From CAWBUW01 sp963792075 (GTDB lineage Bacteria; Chloroflexota; Anaerolineae; Anaerolineales; UBA4823), in NCBI GenBank assembly GCA_963792075.1, contig CAWBUW010000002.1, forward strand, positions 372,001 to 436,000: DNA of 64,000 nucleotides, written 5' to 3'. A model generated the notes under the pieces. The model was given only the letters and a program-made list of their open reading frames with translations, was not told the origin of the DNA and did not search any database. How positions within the stretch are numbered: the first letter of the stretch is position 1; each line of letters opens with the position of its first letter. Position numbers and translations under genes: made by a program. Below are positions 42,905 through 51,534 of the stretch, one piece after another.

Positions 42905-44200
42905 ATGTCGAACCAACCCACCCCCCGCAGCCTGGGCTTTACCACCCGCCAACTGCACGCCGGGCAGCAGCCCGACCCCACCACCGGCTCACGCGCGGTG
43001 CCGATCTACCAGACCACCTCGTACGTCTTCCGGGACAGCGATCACGCCGCAAGGCTGTTTGCCCTGCAGGAAAGCGGCAATATCTACACGCGCATCATGA
43101 ACCCGACCAACGACGTCTTCGAGCAGCGCCTGGCGGACCTGGAAGGCGGCGTGGGCGCGCTGGCAGCCAGCTCAGGCCACGCCGCGCAGACTTTGGCCGT
43201 CCTGGCGCTGTGCGGCGCGGGGGACCACATCGTTTCCGCAGCGACGCTGTACGGCGGCACGTATAACCAGTTCGCATATACCTTCCCGCGCCTGGGGATC
43301 GAAGTGACTTTTGTCGACCCGTCCGACCCGGAGAACTTCCGCCGCGCCCTGCGCCCAAACACGAAGCTGTTCTATGGTGAGACCCTGGGCAACCCGCGCA
43401 TCAACGTTTTCCCCTTCGAAGAGGTGGCCGAGATTGCCCGGCAGGCGCGCCTGCCGCTGGTGATCGATAACACCTTTGCCACGCCTTACCTGTGCCGCCC
43501 CTTCGAGTGGGGGGCGAACATCGTCGTCCATTCGACGACCAAGTTCATCGGCGGGCACGGCACCACCATCGGCGGGGCGGTGGTGGATGGAGGCAACTTC
43601 GATTGGGCCTCCAGCGAGCGCTTCGCCAATTTCAACACCCCGGATCCCAGCTATCACGGCCTGGTGTACTCCACGCTGGGACCTCCGGCTTTCATTTTGA
43701 AAACCCGCGTCCAGGTGTTACGCGATATCGGCGCCTGCCAGGCGCCCTTCAACTCCTTCCTGCTGCTGCAAGGGCTGGAGACGCTCAGCCTGCGCCTGGA
43801 CCGGCACGTGCAAAATACCCAACTCGTGGCTGAGTTCCTGGAAAAACATCCCAAGGTCAGTTGGGTGACTTACCCCGGCCTGGCATCCCACCCCGACCAC
43901 GCCCGTGCGCAGAAATACCTGCCGCTCGGCGCGGGCGCGGTGCTGGGGTTTGGAGTCCGCGGCGGGTTGGAAGCGGGCAAGCGTTTTATCGACCACCTGA
44001 AGTTATTCTCCCACCTGGCGAACGTAGGCGACGCCAAGAGCCTGGCGATCCACCCCGCCTCCACCACGCACTCCCAGTTGAGCGCGGAGCAGCAGGAAAC
44101 TGCGGGCGTTTCCCCGGATTTTGTGCGCCTGAGCATTGGCCTGGAAGACAGCGCAGACCTGCTGTGGGACCTGGACCAGGCGCTGGAACAGGCTGGATAG
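42905..44200 (+). CDS. metY: O-acetylhomoserine sulfhydrylase
   Basis: 431 residues of the Cys/Met-metabolism PLP family. Start TRQLHAGQQPDPTTGSRAVP, ASSGHAAQTLAVL, the PLP lysine in VVHSTTKFIGGHGT and the late LFSHLANVGDAKSLAIHPAS, characteristic of MetY. It makes homocysteine from O-acetylhomoserine and sulfide. The start ATG at 42905 follows AAGGAG. It forms an operon with metA 11 nt downstream, behind the leader-peptide attenuator. Complete. Confidence 0.95.
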   Translation: MSNQPTPRSLGFTTRQLHAGQQPDPTTGSRAVPIYQTTSYVFRDSDHAARLFALQESGNIYTRIMNPTNDVFEQRLADLEGGVGALAASSGHAAQTLAVLALCGAGDHIVSAATLYGGTYNQFAYTFPRLGIEVTFVDPSDPENFRRALRPNTKLFYGETLGNPRINVFPFEEVAEIARQARLPLVIDNTFATPYLCRPFEWGANIVVHSTTKFIGGHGTTIGGAVVDGGNFDWASSERFANFNTPDPSYHGLVYSTLGPPAFILKTRVQVLRDIGACQAPFNSFLLLQGLETLSLRLDRHVQNTQLVAEFLEKHPKVSWVTYPGLASHPDHARAQKYLPLGAGAVLGFGVRGGLEAGKRFIDHLKLFSHLANVGDAKSLAIHPASTTHSQLSAEQQETAGVSPDFVRLSIGLEDSADLLWDLDQALEQAG

Positions 44201-44211
44201 GAGGTCACCTT

Positions 44212-45144
44212 ATGCCGGTAAAAATCCCTGAAACCCTGCCTGCCAAAGCGGTCCTGGAAAGCGAAGACATCTTCGTGATGGGGATGGAGCGCGCGGACCA
44301 CCAGGACATCCGCCCGCTGCAGTTGGCCATCCTCAACCTGATGCCGACCAAGATCGCCACGGAGACGCAGCTCCTGCGCCTGCTGAGCAACACTGCCCTG
44401 CAGGTGGAGGTCACGCTGCTGAACATGGACTCGCACGAATCCAAGAACACCCCGTCCGAGCATCTGGTGGCGCATTATGCCGCATTCGAAGAGATCAAAG
44501 ACCAGAAATTCGACGGCCTGATCATCACCGGCGCGCCGGTGGAAAACCTGCCGTTCGAAGAGGTGGATTACTGGCCTGAGCTGACCGCGCTGCTGGATTG
44601 GAAAGAGACCCACGTATTCTCTACTTTCCACATCTGCTGGGCGGCGCAGGCGGGGCTGTACCACTCCTTTGGCGTGCCTAAGTACCCGCTGCCGCGCAAG
44701 ATGTTCGGCGTCTTCCCCCACACTTTGAACGGTCACCGGCATGAGAAGCTGCTGCGCGGCTTCGACGACGTCTTCTACGCGCCGCACTCGCGCCACACGG
44801 AGATCCGTTCGGCAGATATCCAGCGTGTGCCAGAGCTGGAAATCCTGGCCGAATCCGAAGAGGCGGGGGTATACATCGTGACCACGTGCGACCGGCGTAA
44901 TTTCTACATCACCGGCCATTCGGAATACGATCCGCTGACGCTCCAGGGAGAGTATGAGCGGGACGTGCAAAAAGGCCTGGAAATCGCCCCGCCGTGCAAT
45001 TACTTTCCAGGGGATGACCCCAACCGCCCTCCGCAGGTGCTGTGGCGCGGCCACGCTCACCTGCTCTTTTCCAACTGGCTGAATTACTACGTGTACCAGG
45101 CCACGCCGTATGACCTGGCGGCCATCCCGCAGGGTGGAGGATGA
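44212..45144 (+). CDS. metA: Homoserine O-acetyltransferase (MetA family)
   Basis: 310 residues from the ATG at 44212 (AGGAGG upstream). The nucleophile Cys142 is in STFHICWAAQAGLYH, and His/Glu lie in ITGHSEYD. Residue 111 is Glu (TGAPVENLPFEEVDYW); in this family Glu at 111 goes with acetyl-CoA and Gly with succinyl-CoA, so despite the usual succinyltransferase name this enzyme should make O-acetylhomoserine, exactly the substrate of the adjacent MetY. An upstream in-frame extension inside metY is rejected. Confidence 0.93.
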   Translation: MPVKIPETLPAKAVLESEDIFVMGMERADHQDIRPLQLAILNLMPTKIATETQLLRLLSNTALQVEVTLLNMDSHESKNTPSEHLVAHYAAFEEIKDQKFDGLIITGAPVENLPFEEVDYWPELTALLDWKETHVFSTFHICWAAQAGLYHSFGVPKYPLPRKMFGVFPHTLNGHRHEKLLRGFDDVFYAPHSRHTEIRSADIQRVPELEILAESEEAGVYIVTTCDRRNFYITGHSEYDPLTLQGEYERDVQKGLEIAPPCNYFPGDDPNRPPQVLWRGHAHLLFSNWLNYYVYQATPYDLAAIPQGGG

Positions 45145-45149
45145 AAAAT

Positions 45150-45190
45150 GGGGATTGGTACGCCGCGCTTTGCGCGGCGTGCCAACCCCC
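45150..45190. repeat. Perfect-stem hairpin with GC-TTT-GC centre after metA
   Basis: GGGG-TTGG and CGCCGCGC arms pair around TTT, starting 5 nt after the metA stop. It may terminate metYA and, from the other side, the convergent monoheme lipoprotein gene. Confidence 0.6.
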
Positions 45191-45215
45191 TAAAGACCCT
45201 TATCCCAAACTGACT

Positions 45216-45626
45216 TTAATTATCCGGCGCGCCGGCGTTGATCCAGTCGCTGATGAGCTTGATATCCGCCGCGGACAGCGGCGTCCCTTCCTTGGGCATG
45301 ACGCCCGCGGTAATGAGCTCAACCAGCTTGCTGCCGGCAGCATCTTTCGGGGTAATCACCGCCCCATTGGAGGAGCCGGCTAACGCAGTTGTGTAGGTAC
45401 TCAGATCCAGCCCGGCCCTGGGGGTTGGGCCGCCGTGGCACATGGTGCAATTTGCCTCAAAGATCGGCAAAACCTCTTTTGAGAAGCTGACGGCCGGTAC
45501 GGCGGCTGCTGCGGCGGGCTGCGTGGCAGCCACTCCGGTGGCTACCGGGCCCTTTCCGCTGCACGCCGTCAGGGTGATGACCAACAGGGCCATCAGGAAG
45601 AGTTTTTGGAGGGAAATGCGAGACAT
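45216..45626 (-). CDS. Monoheme cytochrome c lipoprotein
   Basis: 136 residues. The lipobox is LVITLTAC (Cys22), then an Ala/Thr/Pro-rich linker and one heme site CTMCH within LPIFEANCTMCHGGPTPRAG, ending WINAGAPDN. The heme domain resembles the C-terminal domains of two other cytochromes of the window (54413 and 58824 ends). It is presumably anchored outside the membrane as a small electron carrier. AGGAG precedes the ATG. It is divergent from the DUF58 gene. Confidence 0.82.
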   Translation of the reverse strand: MSRISLQKLFLMALLVITLTACSGKGPVATGVAATQPAAAAAVPAVSFSKEVLPIFEANCTMCHGGPTPRAGLDLSTYTTALAGSSNGAVITPKDAAGSKLVELITAGVMPKEGTPLSAADIKLISDWINAGAPDN

Positions 45627-45717
45627 AAGTTTTCTCCTATCATCGCTACATCGATCTTGTGGGCGGTGCTGATGATGTCATCTTGATGCTCTGATATTGT
45701 ACACCGAAAAGGGGTTG

Positions 45718-45840
45718 GCCATCCTGGGTTCATTGGGAGTTGCCGTGGTAGGGCGGTTAAGTGGGGGTGTTTTGCGGGCAAAGCCCGCAAAACACCCCCA
45801 CATTTGCCCAACCACGGCGATTCCCAGAAAGCCATTTTGG
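45718..45840. repeat. 123-bp palindromic element with GC-AAA-GC centre
   Basis: The inner arms GTGGGGGTGTTTTGCGGGC and complement are perfect around AAA (45780-45782). The outer arms (GGGAGTTGCCGTGGTAGGGC and GGGAATCGCCGTGGTTGGGC when read alike) are diverged copies. The left outer arm, 45727-45759, recurs exactly and inverted at 56606-56638. Confidence 0.7.
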
Positions 45841-45868
45841 AACGATCACGGAAGCTTGGGTTAGGGAG

Positions 45869-45874
45869 TACAAT
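45869..45874 (+). promoter_or_regulatory. -10 box TACAAT for the DUF58 gene
   Basis: TACAAT ends 9 nt before the ATG at 45884 with no Shine-Dalgarno, as at folC, suggesting a near-leaderless message. No clear -35 box. Confidence 0.4.
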
Positions 45875-45883
45875 TAATAACAA

Positions 45884-47218
45884 ATGCGCCTCAACCTCCG
45901 CTGGTTCCCTGTCCTTGTGGGTCTGATTGCCCTGCTCCAGGTCCTTTCTCCCAGCCTGGCCTGGCAGGCGCTTTTGGTTGTTTTGGGTGGTGGTTGGTTG
46001 TTGGCCTATCTATGGGCGCGCTCGCTGCGCCGGCGCCTGGCGCTGGTGCGAGAAATGCGCTTCGGCTGGGCGCAGGTGGGCGACCGGCTGCAAGAACGCT
46101 TTACTTTGATCAACCGCAGCCGGCTGCCGGGATTGTGGGTAGACGTGTTGGACAGCTCCACCCTGCCTGGCTCCTCAGGCGACCGGGCGCGCTCGATTGA
46201 TCCTCGGGACCGCCAGCAGTGGCTGGTAGAGCGGATTTGCACCCGTCGTGGGCTGTATCTGCTGGGCCCAACCAGGCTGCGCACGAGCGATCCTTTCGGC
46301 TTATATACAATCACTTTAGAATACCCGGAAACAACTGCGCTGCTGGTGATGCCTCCGGTGGTGCCGCTGCCCGAGATCCAGGTCTCACCCGGCGGGCAGG
46401 CCGGCGAGGGTCGCCGCTCGCGACCGGACTTTTTCGAGCGCACGGTCAACGCCAGCGGCGTGCGTGAATATATCCAGGGCGATTATTTAAAGGATATTCA
46501 CTGGCCTACCACAGCCCGGCGAGGCAAGATGTATGTGCGCCTGTTCGACAGCACTCCCGCCAGCGACTGGTGGATTTTCCTGGACCTGGAGCAGCGCGTC
46601 CAGGTTGGCCAGGAGGCGGATGCCACGCAAGAACATGCCATCGTGCTGGCTGCTTCCCTGGTAGACCAGGGCATGCGCACCGGGCGTCCGGTAGGACTGG
46701 TAGCCTGCGGGCCAGACCTGGTCTGGCAGGCGCCGCGCGTGGGCGCCGACCAGCGCATGGGACTGCTGCGCAGCCTGGCTTTGGTAAATACGGGCAGCGT
46801 ACCCCTGCAGGCCCTGCTGGAACGGGCCCAGCCGCGTTTCCAACGCGGCGCCAGCCTGGTCATCATCACACCCAACGCCGGAGGGGAATGGGTGCAGGCC
46901 ATGTTACCTTTGATGCAGGTAGGCCTGGCTCCTACCGTGCTGCTGCTGGACCCGGTCTCCTTTGGTGGAGCAGGGGATATGCGCCCGGTGGAAGGCCTGC
47001 TGGCAGGGTTGGGGGTACGCCATTACCGGATTCAGCGTGACCTGCTCAACCGGCCCGAAGCGCGCCCGGGCCGCCAGGGGCAGTGGGAGTGGCGCGTGCT
47101 CACCTCTGGGCGCATCCTACCGGTACACCTCCCCGAAGATGATCTCTGGTATGGGTTGGGCGCCAGCCGCGCCGAAAAAGGACAGCGCGCAGATCACAAG
47201 GTGGACCCAGATGGATGA
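45884..47218 (+). CDS. DUF58 domain protein
   Basis: 444 residues. Two N-terminal spans (about 5-45), then a beta-rich region, and the DUF58 signature YIQGDYLKDIHWPTTARRGKMYVR near residue 195, followed by a von-Willebrand-like fold (WWIFLDLEQRVQVG). DUF58 proteins usually stand beside transglutaminase-domain proteins and MoxR ATPases; the first partner follows here with an 8-bp overlap but no MoxR gene is present. Probable role in assembly or processing of envelope components, by analogy. Confidence 0.85.
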   Translation: MRLNLRWFPVLVGLIALLQVLSPSLAWQALLVVLGGGWLLAYLWARSLRRRLALVREMRFGWAQVGDRLQERFTLINRSRLPGLWVDVLDSSTLPGSSGDRARSIDPRDRQQWLVERICTRRGLYLLGPTRLRTSDPFGLYTITLEYPETTALLVMPPVVPLPEIQVSPGGQAGEGRRSRPDFFERTVNASGVREYIQGDYLKDIHWPTTARRGKMYVRLFDSTPASDWWIFLDLEQRVQVGQEADATQEHAIVLAASLVDQGMRTGRPVGLVACGPDLVWQAPRVGADQRMGLLRSLALVNTGSVPLQALLERAQPRFQRGASLVIITPNAGGEWVQAMLPLMQVGLAPTVLLLDPVSFGGAGDMRPVEGLLAGLGVRHYRIQRDLLNRPEARPGRQGQWEWRVLTSGRILPVHLPEDDLWYGLGASRAEKGQRADHKVDPDG

Positions 47219-49649
47219 TCTGTTCTGGAGCTTGATGAAGATACTCTACCGTCGCCTGGGATGGGGGGCGCTGATAAAACTGGCGCTGTTATTTGCCCTG
47301 GCGATGACCTCCGCCTCCGGGATCAGCTCGGTGTTACGCGATCTTAAGCCGGCTGCCCTGGCGCCTTATGTCCTGGCGGCGCTGCTGGCGGCCTGGGCAT
47401 TGCACAGCTTGCGCCTGCCGGGTTGGCTGGCAGGGCTGCTGCTGCTGGCCGGAGGTGGGGTGGGTGTCCTGGGGGTGATCGGACGTTTGGGCAGGCCCGT
47501 ATTACAGTTGGCGCTGGCCTTGGGCACCATCCACCCTGTTCGCATCGAAGGCCTCGGATGGCGCCTGCAGGCGGGTGCGCTTCCAGCGGCCTGGCAGGCC
47601 CTGGGGAGCGCTTTCCAGGGGTTGGCAGTCCGGCTGGGAGCCTGGTTCAGTGGCATGGCGGGACTGCAAGCCGTGTATGACCCGCTGGCTGCTGCGTTGG
47701 CCTGGAGCCTGTGCGCCTGGCTTCTGGTTGCCTGGATGGGTTGGTGGGCCCTGCGGAGGGAAAACGTGCTCCTGGGGCTGGCGCCGCTGGTGGGCCTGCT
47801 GGCCTGGGCTTTGTACTTCACCCGCGCTCAAGTCCATTTGCTCATCCTGGCGCTGGCATTGGGCTGCACGCTGCAGATCCTGACCTTGCATCTGGAGCAC
47901 ACAAAACGCTGGCAGACTGCCGGGCTGGTCGCGCCGGATAATCAATTGGCGTTATCCCTGGTAATCCTCCTGATCGTAGGGGGGCTGTCTACTGCTGCCT
48001 GGCTGGCGACCTCGTTCCCCTTAGAACGGATCGAGAGAATGGTACGCGCCTTACTGACGACCGAAGAGCCTCTTGCGCCTTTGAGCGAGTCCGTAGGAGA
48101 AGCGCTGGGGCTTCAAGTGCAGACACAGCCTCGTGACTTGTTCGGGCGCGCCTTGCAGCCGACCCTGCCCAGCCAGCACCTGCTCACCGGCGGCACGGAG
48201 CTCTCCGAGACAGCGGTGATGTGGATCTCCCTGGAGGGTTACGCGGCCATGCCACCCGTAGCGGGACCCACTGTCCCTGAGCCGCCGCGGTATTACTGGC
48301 GCAGCCTGGCTTACAACCGTTACAATGGCACCGGCTGGTATTCTGATCCCACCACCACCCAGGCGTACCAGGCCGAAACACTGCTCAACAGGGCGGGGGA
48401 CGAGAAAATATCCTTGGGCCCGTATGACCGGATCGTCCGCCAGCGGGTACGCGTTTTCCGCCAGGGGGGAGGCGCCGTCTTCTACACCGGCGAGCTGCTC
48501 ACGGTTGACCAGGATTACGAAGTTGCCTGGCGGCGCACCGCCGAGCCAGGAGACGCGCTGGGAGCGCTGGTTCAGGAGAATTCTTACCAGGCGGTCTCAC
48601 GCTTTACAGATGTAAGCGCAGAGTCGCTCCGCCAGGCGGGCAGCGCCTATCCGGACTGGGTGTTGGCACGCTACCTGGCGCTGCCTGAGGAGCTGCCCCA
48701 GCGGGTGGTTGACCTGGCGCTGGATCTTACCGCCACCCAGCCCACGCCTTTTGACCGCGCCCTGGCGCTGGAAACCTATTTACGCAGCACCTTCAGCTAT
48801 ACTCTGGATATCCCTACGCCGCCCAAAGATCGTGACCTGGTGGATTATTTCTTGTTTGATTTACAGCGGGGATACTGTGATTATTATGCCAGCGCTATGG
48901 CAGTGATGGCGCGGGCAGCCGGATTGCCCTCCCGGCTGGTTACGGGATACGTAGGCGGAAAGTGGGATGCGCAGAATGGGCGCATTACAGTCACCCAAGC
49001 TGAGGCCCACTCCTGGGTGGAGGTTTATTTTCCAGGATATGGTTGGATGATCTTTGAACCGACCGCAGGGCGAGCAGCGCTGGAACGCAAGGGATCACCC
49101 GCACCAGGACGGGCCGTTCCGGAGGATCTGCTGGCGGGGCCAACTCGGATAAGCTGGCAGGATTGGCCTGCCCGTTTAGAGAAGGCGCTGCAAGAGAATT
49201 GGGTCTGGGTGGTGCTGGGCGCCGGCTTGAGCTTCTATTTGCTGGCGCACGCGGATGGCTGGCGGCTGCGTGCGCGCCCGCCCCAGGCAACGGTGGCGAT
49301 GGTTTACAGGCGGGTGTACCAACAGGCTTTTCACCTGGGGGTGCAGCCTGGGCCAGGAGGCACGCTGCGCGAGTTTTCTCAGCGCCTGGTGCAGACGCTG
49401 GAGCAGTTGGCTGCCAGCGGCTGGTGGCAGGTTGACCTGGCGCGCCTGGCCGATGATGTGCGCGGGTTGAGCAATCTGTATGAGCAGGCCTTGTTCAGCC
49501 AGCGCCAGCTCGGCAAAGCAGACCAGCGGCGCTGTATCAAAATCTGGCAGCGCATGCGCCCGCGTTTTTGGCTGGCACGGCTGCGTATGCTCAGAAAAGA
49601 GAGGTCAGTTGGAAACAGTCTCAGCCAGGTTGTGGATCCAACGGCGTGA
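47211..49649 (+). CDS. Membrane transglutaminase-like protein (DUF3488/TGase/DUF4129)
   Basis: 812 residues from the ATG at 47211, which overlaps the DUF58 stop. About seven or eight N-terminal spans, an extracytoplasmic loop (about 265-570) containing the transglutaminase core: Cys in RGYCDYYASAMAVMARAAGLPSR-type context, His in QAEAHSWVEVYFPGYG and an acidic residue in FEPTAG. A further span (about 662-680) and a cytosolic DUF4129-like tail complete it. Such proteins may act as peptidases or cross-linkers at the envelope. Longer readings starting inside DUF58 are rejected. The 3' end overlaps the MATE gene by 45 bp. Confidence 0.87.
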   Translation: MDDLFWSLMKILYRRLGWGALIKLALLFALAMTSASGISSVLRDLKPAALAPYVLAALLAAWALHSLRLPGWLAGLLLLAGGGVGVLGVIGRLGRPVLQLALALGTIHPVRIEGLGWRLQAGALPAAWQALGSAFQGLAVRLGAWFSGMAGLQAVYDPLAAALAWSLCAWLLVAWMGWWALRRENVLLGLAPLVGLLAWALYFTRAQVHLLILALALGCTLQILTLHLEHTKRWQTAGLVAPDNQLALSLVILLIVGGLSTAAWLATSFPLERIERMVRALLTTEEPLAPLSESVGEALGLQVQTQPRDLFGRALQPTLPSQHLLTGGTELSETAVMWISLEGYAAMPPVAGPTVPEPPRYYWRSLAYNRYNGTGWYSDPTTTQAYQAETLLNRAGDEKISLGPYDRIVRQRVRVFRQGGGAVFYTGELLTVDQDYEVAWRRTAEPGDALGALVQENSYQAVSRFTDVSAESLRQAGSAYPDWVLARYLALPEELPQRVVDLALDLTATQPTPFDRALALETYLRSTFSYTLDIPTPPKDRDLVDYFLFDLQRGYCDYYASAMAVMARAAGLPSRLVTGYVGGKWDAQNGRITVTQAEAHSWVEVYFPGYGWMIFEPTAGRAALERKGSPAPGRAVPEDLLAGPTRISWQDWPARLEKALQENWVWVVLGAGLSFYLLAHADGWRLRARPPQATVAMVYRRVYQQAFHLGVQPGPGGTLREFSQRLVQTLEQLAASGWWQVDLARLADDVRGLSNLYEQALFSQRQLGKADQRRCIKIWQRMRPRFWLARLRMLRKERSVGNSLSQVVDPTA

Positions 49650-50996
49650 GAAGAAACGCCACAAGGCGACCACCCATTTGGTAAATTCTTCACCCATGGC
49701 CAGGAAATAGACCCAATACACCGGCAGGTGGAAGAGAAACGCCCCGGTAAAAGCCAACGGTACGCCCACCACCCAGATGGTTAAGCCATCCATGATCAGG
49801 CCAAAGCGTGTGTCCCCACCTGACCGGAATGCGCCGATATAAAGGATCATGTTGGATGCCCGCATCCAGAGCAGGGCCGCCATGATATTGAGGATTTTTT
49901 GGGTCGCCTCAATGACCTCAGGCGAGACTTTGTAGAATGTCAGGATAAAAGGGGAGCCCAGCCGCACCAGCAAGCCGGTGACCAGCGCCAGGAGGATGCC
50001 CAGGCCAAGCGAACGCAAGGCATAGCGGAAGGCCTGTTTTTCATCGCCGGCGCCAATCCAATAGCCGACCAGGATGGCGCAGGCGTTGCCGATGCCAATG
50101 AAGACTGTAAACGCCAGGCCATCGATTGTGCTGAATATGTTCATCGCCGCAATGGACTCGGTGCCAATGCGCGCATAGGCGACGCTGTAAGCGGTGATGC
50201 CGAACGACCACAAGATTTCGTTTATCGCCACGGGGAGTACAGGCCGGAGCACTTTCCAGGAGAAGGCGGGATCGAACTGGCGCAGTTGGCTCAGCGTGGC
50301 AGCCGCGGGTGAGTTGCGCCGGTATACCAGCCACACCAAAGCCAGGCATTCCAGGATGCGGGCGATCAATGTGGCGTAAGCCGCCCCCTGGACGCCCAGG
50401 CGGGGCAGGCCCAGGGAACCAAAGATCAGCACATAACTGAGCAGCATATTCAGGCTCAACGCCCCAAGGCTGACGACCAGCGGCGTGCGCACGTCGCCGG
50501 TGCTGCGCACCACGGCAGCATAGCTGTAAGTGACCGAAATGAACAAGAAAGACCAACTAAAGACGCGCAGATACTGGCTGCCCAGGCGGATCACTTCAGG
50601 GTCGGTGGAGTAAATCCCCAGCACGGCCTCGGGGACCACCAGCCCCAGGAAGAAGAACACCAGGCCGGTCAACAGGCTTAATTTGATCGTCAGGCTCATC
50701 ACGCGGCGAATGTTGGGGATATCCTGGCGGCCCCATAATTGAGCCGTGAACATGGCTGCGCCACTGTTGAACCCAAACAAAGCCAGGTTGAGCAGGAAGA
50801 AAATTTGATTCGCCAACCCTACCGCGGCAACGGGCGCTTCCCCTAACTGGCCGATGAACATCACGCCGACCATGTTGAGCGAAGACATCAGGAACTGCTG
50901 CGCAGCGATAGGCAGTGCAATTTGCACCAATCGCCGGTAGTATTCCCGGTCTGTGAAGAACAAAGTGGTGCGTTGAGCAAAAGACAAAGCGGTCAA
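49605..50996 (-). CDS. MATE-family efflux transporter
   Basis: 463 residues from a TTG at 50996, chosen because GGAG lies 6-7 nt upstream and upstream codons run into a palindromic repeat. Twelve predicted spans in two related halves; FGFNSGAAMFTAQLWGRQD and IGNACAILVGYWIGAGDEKQA are the MATE repeats. Exports drugs or metabolites by cation antiport; substrate unknown. It lies downstream of the ArsR-like regulator, with the palindrome between. Confidence 0.88.
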   Translation of the reverse strand: MTALSFAQRTTLFFTDREYYRRLVQIALPIAAQQFLMSSLNMVGVMFIGQLGEAPVAAVGLANQIFFLLNLALFGFNSGAAMFTAQLWGRQDIPNIRRVMSLTIKLSLLTGLVFFFLGLVVPEAVLGIYSTDPEVIRLGSQYLRVFSWSFLFISVTYSYAAVVRSTGDVRTPLVVSLGALSLNMLLSYVLIFGSLGLPRLGVQGAAYATLIARILECLALVWLVYRRNSPAAATLSQLRQFDPAFSWKVLRPVLPVAINEILWSFGITAYSVAYARIGTESIAAMNIFSTIDGLAFTVFIGIGNACAILVGYWIGAGDEKQAFRYALRSLGLGILLALVTGLLVRLGSPFILTFYKVSPEVIEATQKILNIMAALLWMRASNMILYIGAFRSGGDTRFGLIMDGLTIWVVGVPLAFTGAFLFHLPVYWVYFLAMGEEFTKWVVALWRFFSRRWIHNLAETVSN

Positions 50997-51046
50997 ATTG
51001 AGCTCCGGTGGTTCGTGTCCGAGTATTTTATCATCTAAAATGAAGA

Positions 51047-51159
51047 GGCTGTCCAAAAAGACGAAAACAAGGAGAAAATATACGTACCTGTGGGGTGGTG
51101 CGAAGCACCACCCCACAGGTACGTATAAATTTTCTTCCTTTGTTTCTTTTTGGACAGCC
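51047..51159. repeat. 113-bp palindromic repeat, copy 2 (inverted relative to copy 1)
   Basis: Ends GGCTGTCCAAAAAGA and complement; stem ACGTACCTGTGGGGTGGTGC around GAA. Its right arm matches the left arm of 18207-18321 almost base for base, so the copies are inverted. No target duplication detected. Confidence 0.75.
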
Positions 51160-51188
51160 CAAAGGATCAGACGCCGGGCGGTGTCGGC

Positions 51189-51534
51189 CTATTCTGGGAG
51201 CATTTCCATGTCTTCTGCCAGGGCAGCCTGGCTGCGTAAGTTATCGGTCATCACGGCGCGCAGCAGGTCCAAAGCCTGGATAACACGTGGGTCAGATACA
51301 TGATAAACGACTGTCTGTCCATCACGCTGTGCAGCAACCATGCCGCGTTTCGCGCAAAATCTTCAGATGACGAGAGACAGTGGGCTGAGGCATACTCAAA
51401 AGGTCTGCCAGCTCGGTTACATTCCGAGGGTTTTCATACAGCGTATACAGCAGCATGATGCGGTTTGTGTCCGCCAGCCCGCTGCACATATGGGCGTGGA
51501 GTTGAATCACCTCGTCGCGCAGGTTGCGGTCCAT
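51189..51534 (-). pseudogene. ArsR-family regulator with a one-base frameshift
   Basis: The first 65 codons encode a winged helix (MCSGLADTNRIMLLYTLYEN, DLLSMPQPTVSRHLKILRE) typical of ArsR/SmtB. At the AAA run (TTT on the plus strand at 51348-51350) one extra base shifts the frame to an early stop. Removing it restores RGMVAAQRDGQTVVYHVSD and continues to LAEDMEMLPE with a stop at 51189-51191, giving about 115 residues. ArsR proteins sense metals or redox state and repress neighbours, here probably the MATE gene. Sequencing error or recent mutation. Confidence 0.75.

Noticed and set aside
43870..45060. 396-codon open frame on the minus strand
   Set aside because: Antisense to metY/metA; no family motif, biased composition typical of a shadow frame.
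50997..51116. N-terminal extension of the MATE protein to 51116
   Set aside because: It would be encoded by the palindromic repeat; the TTG at 50996 has a ribosome binding site and fits the family length.
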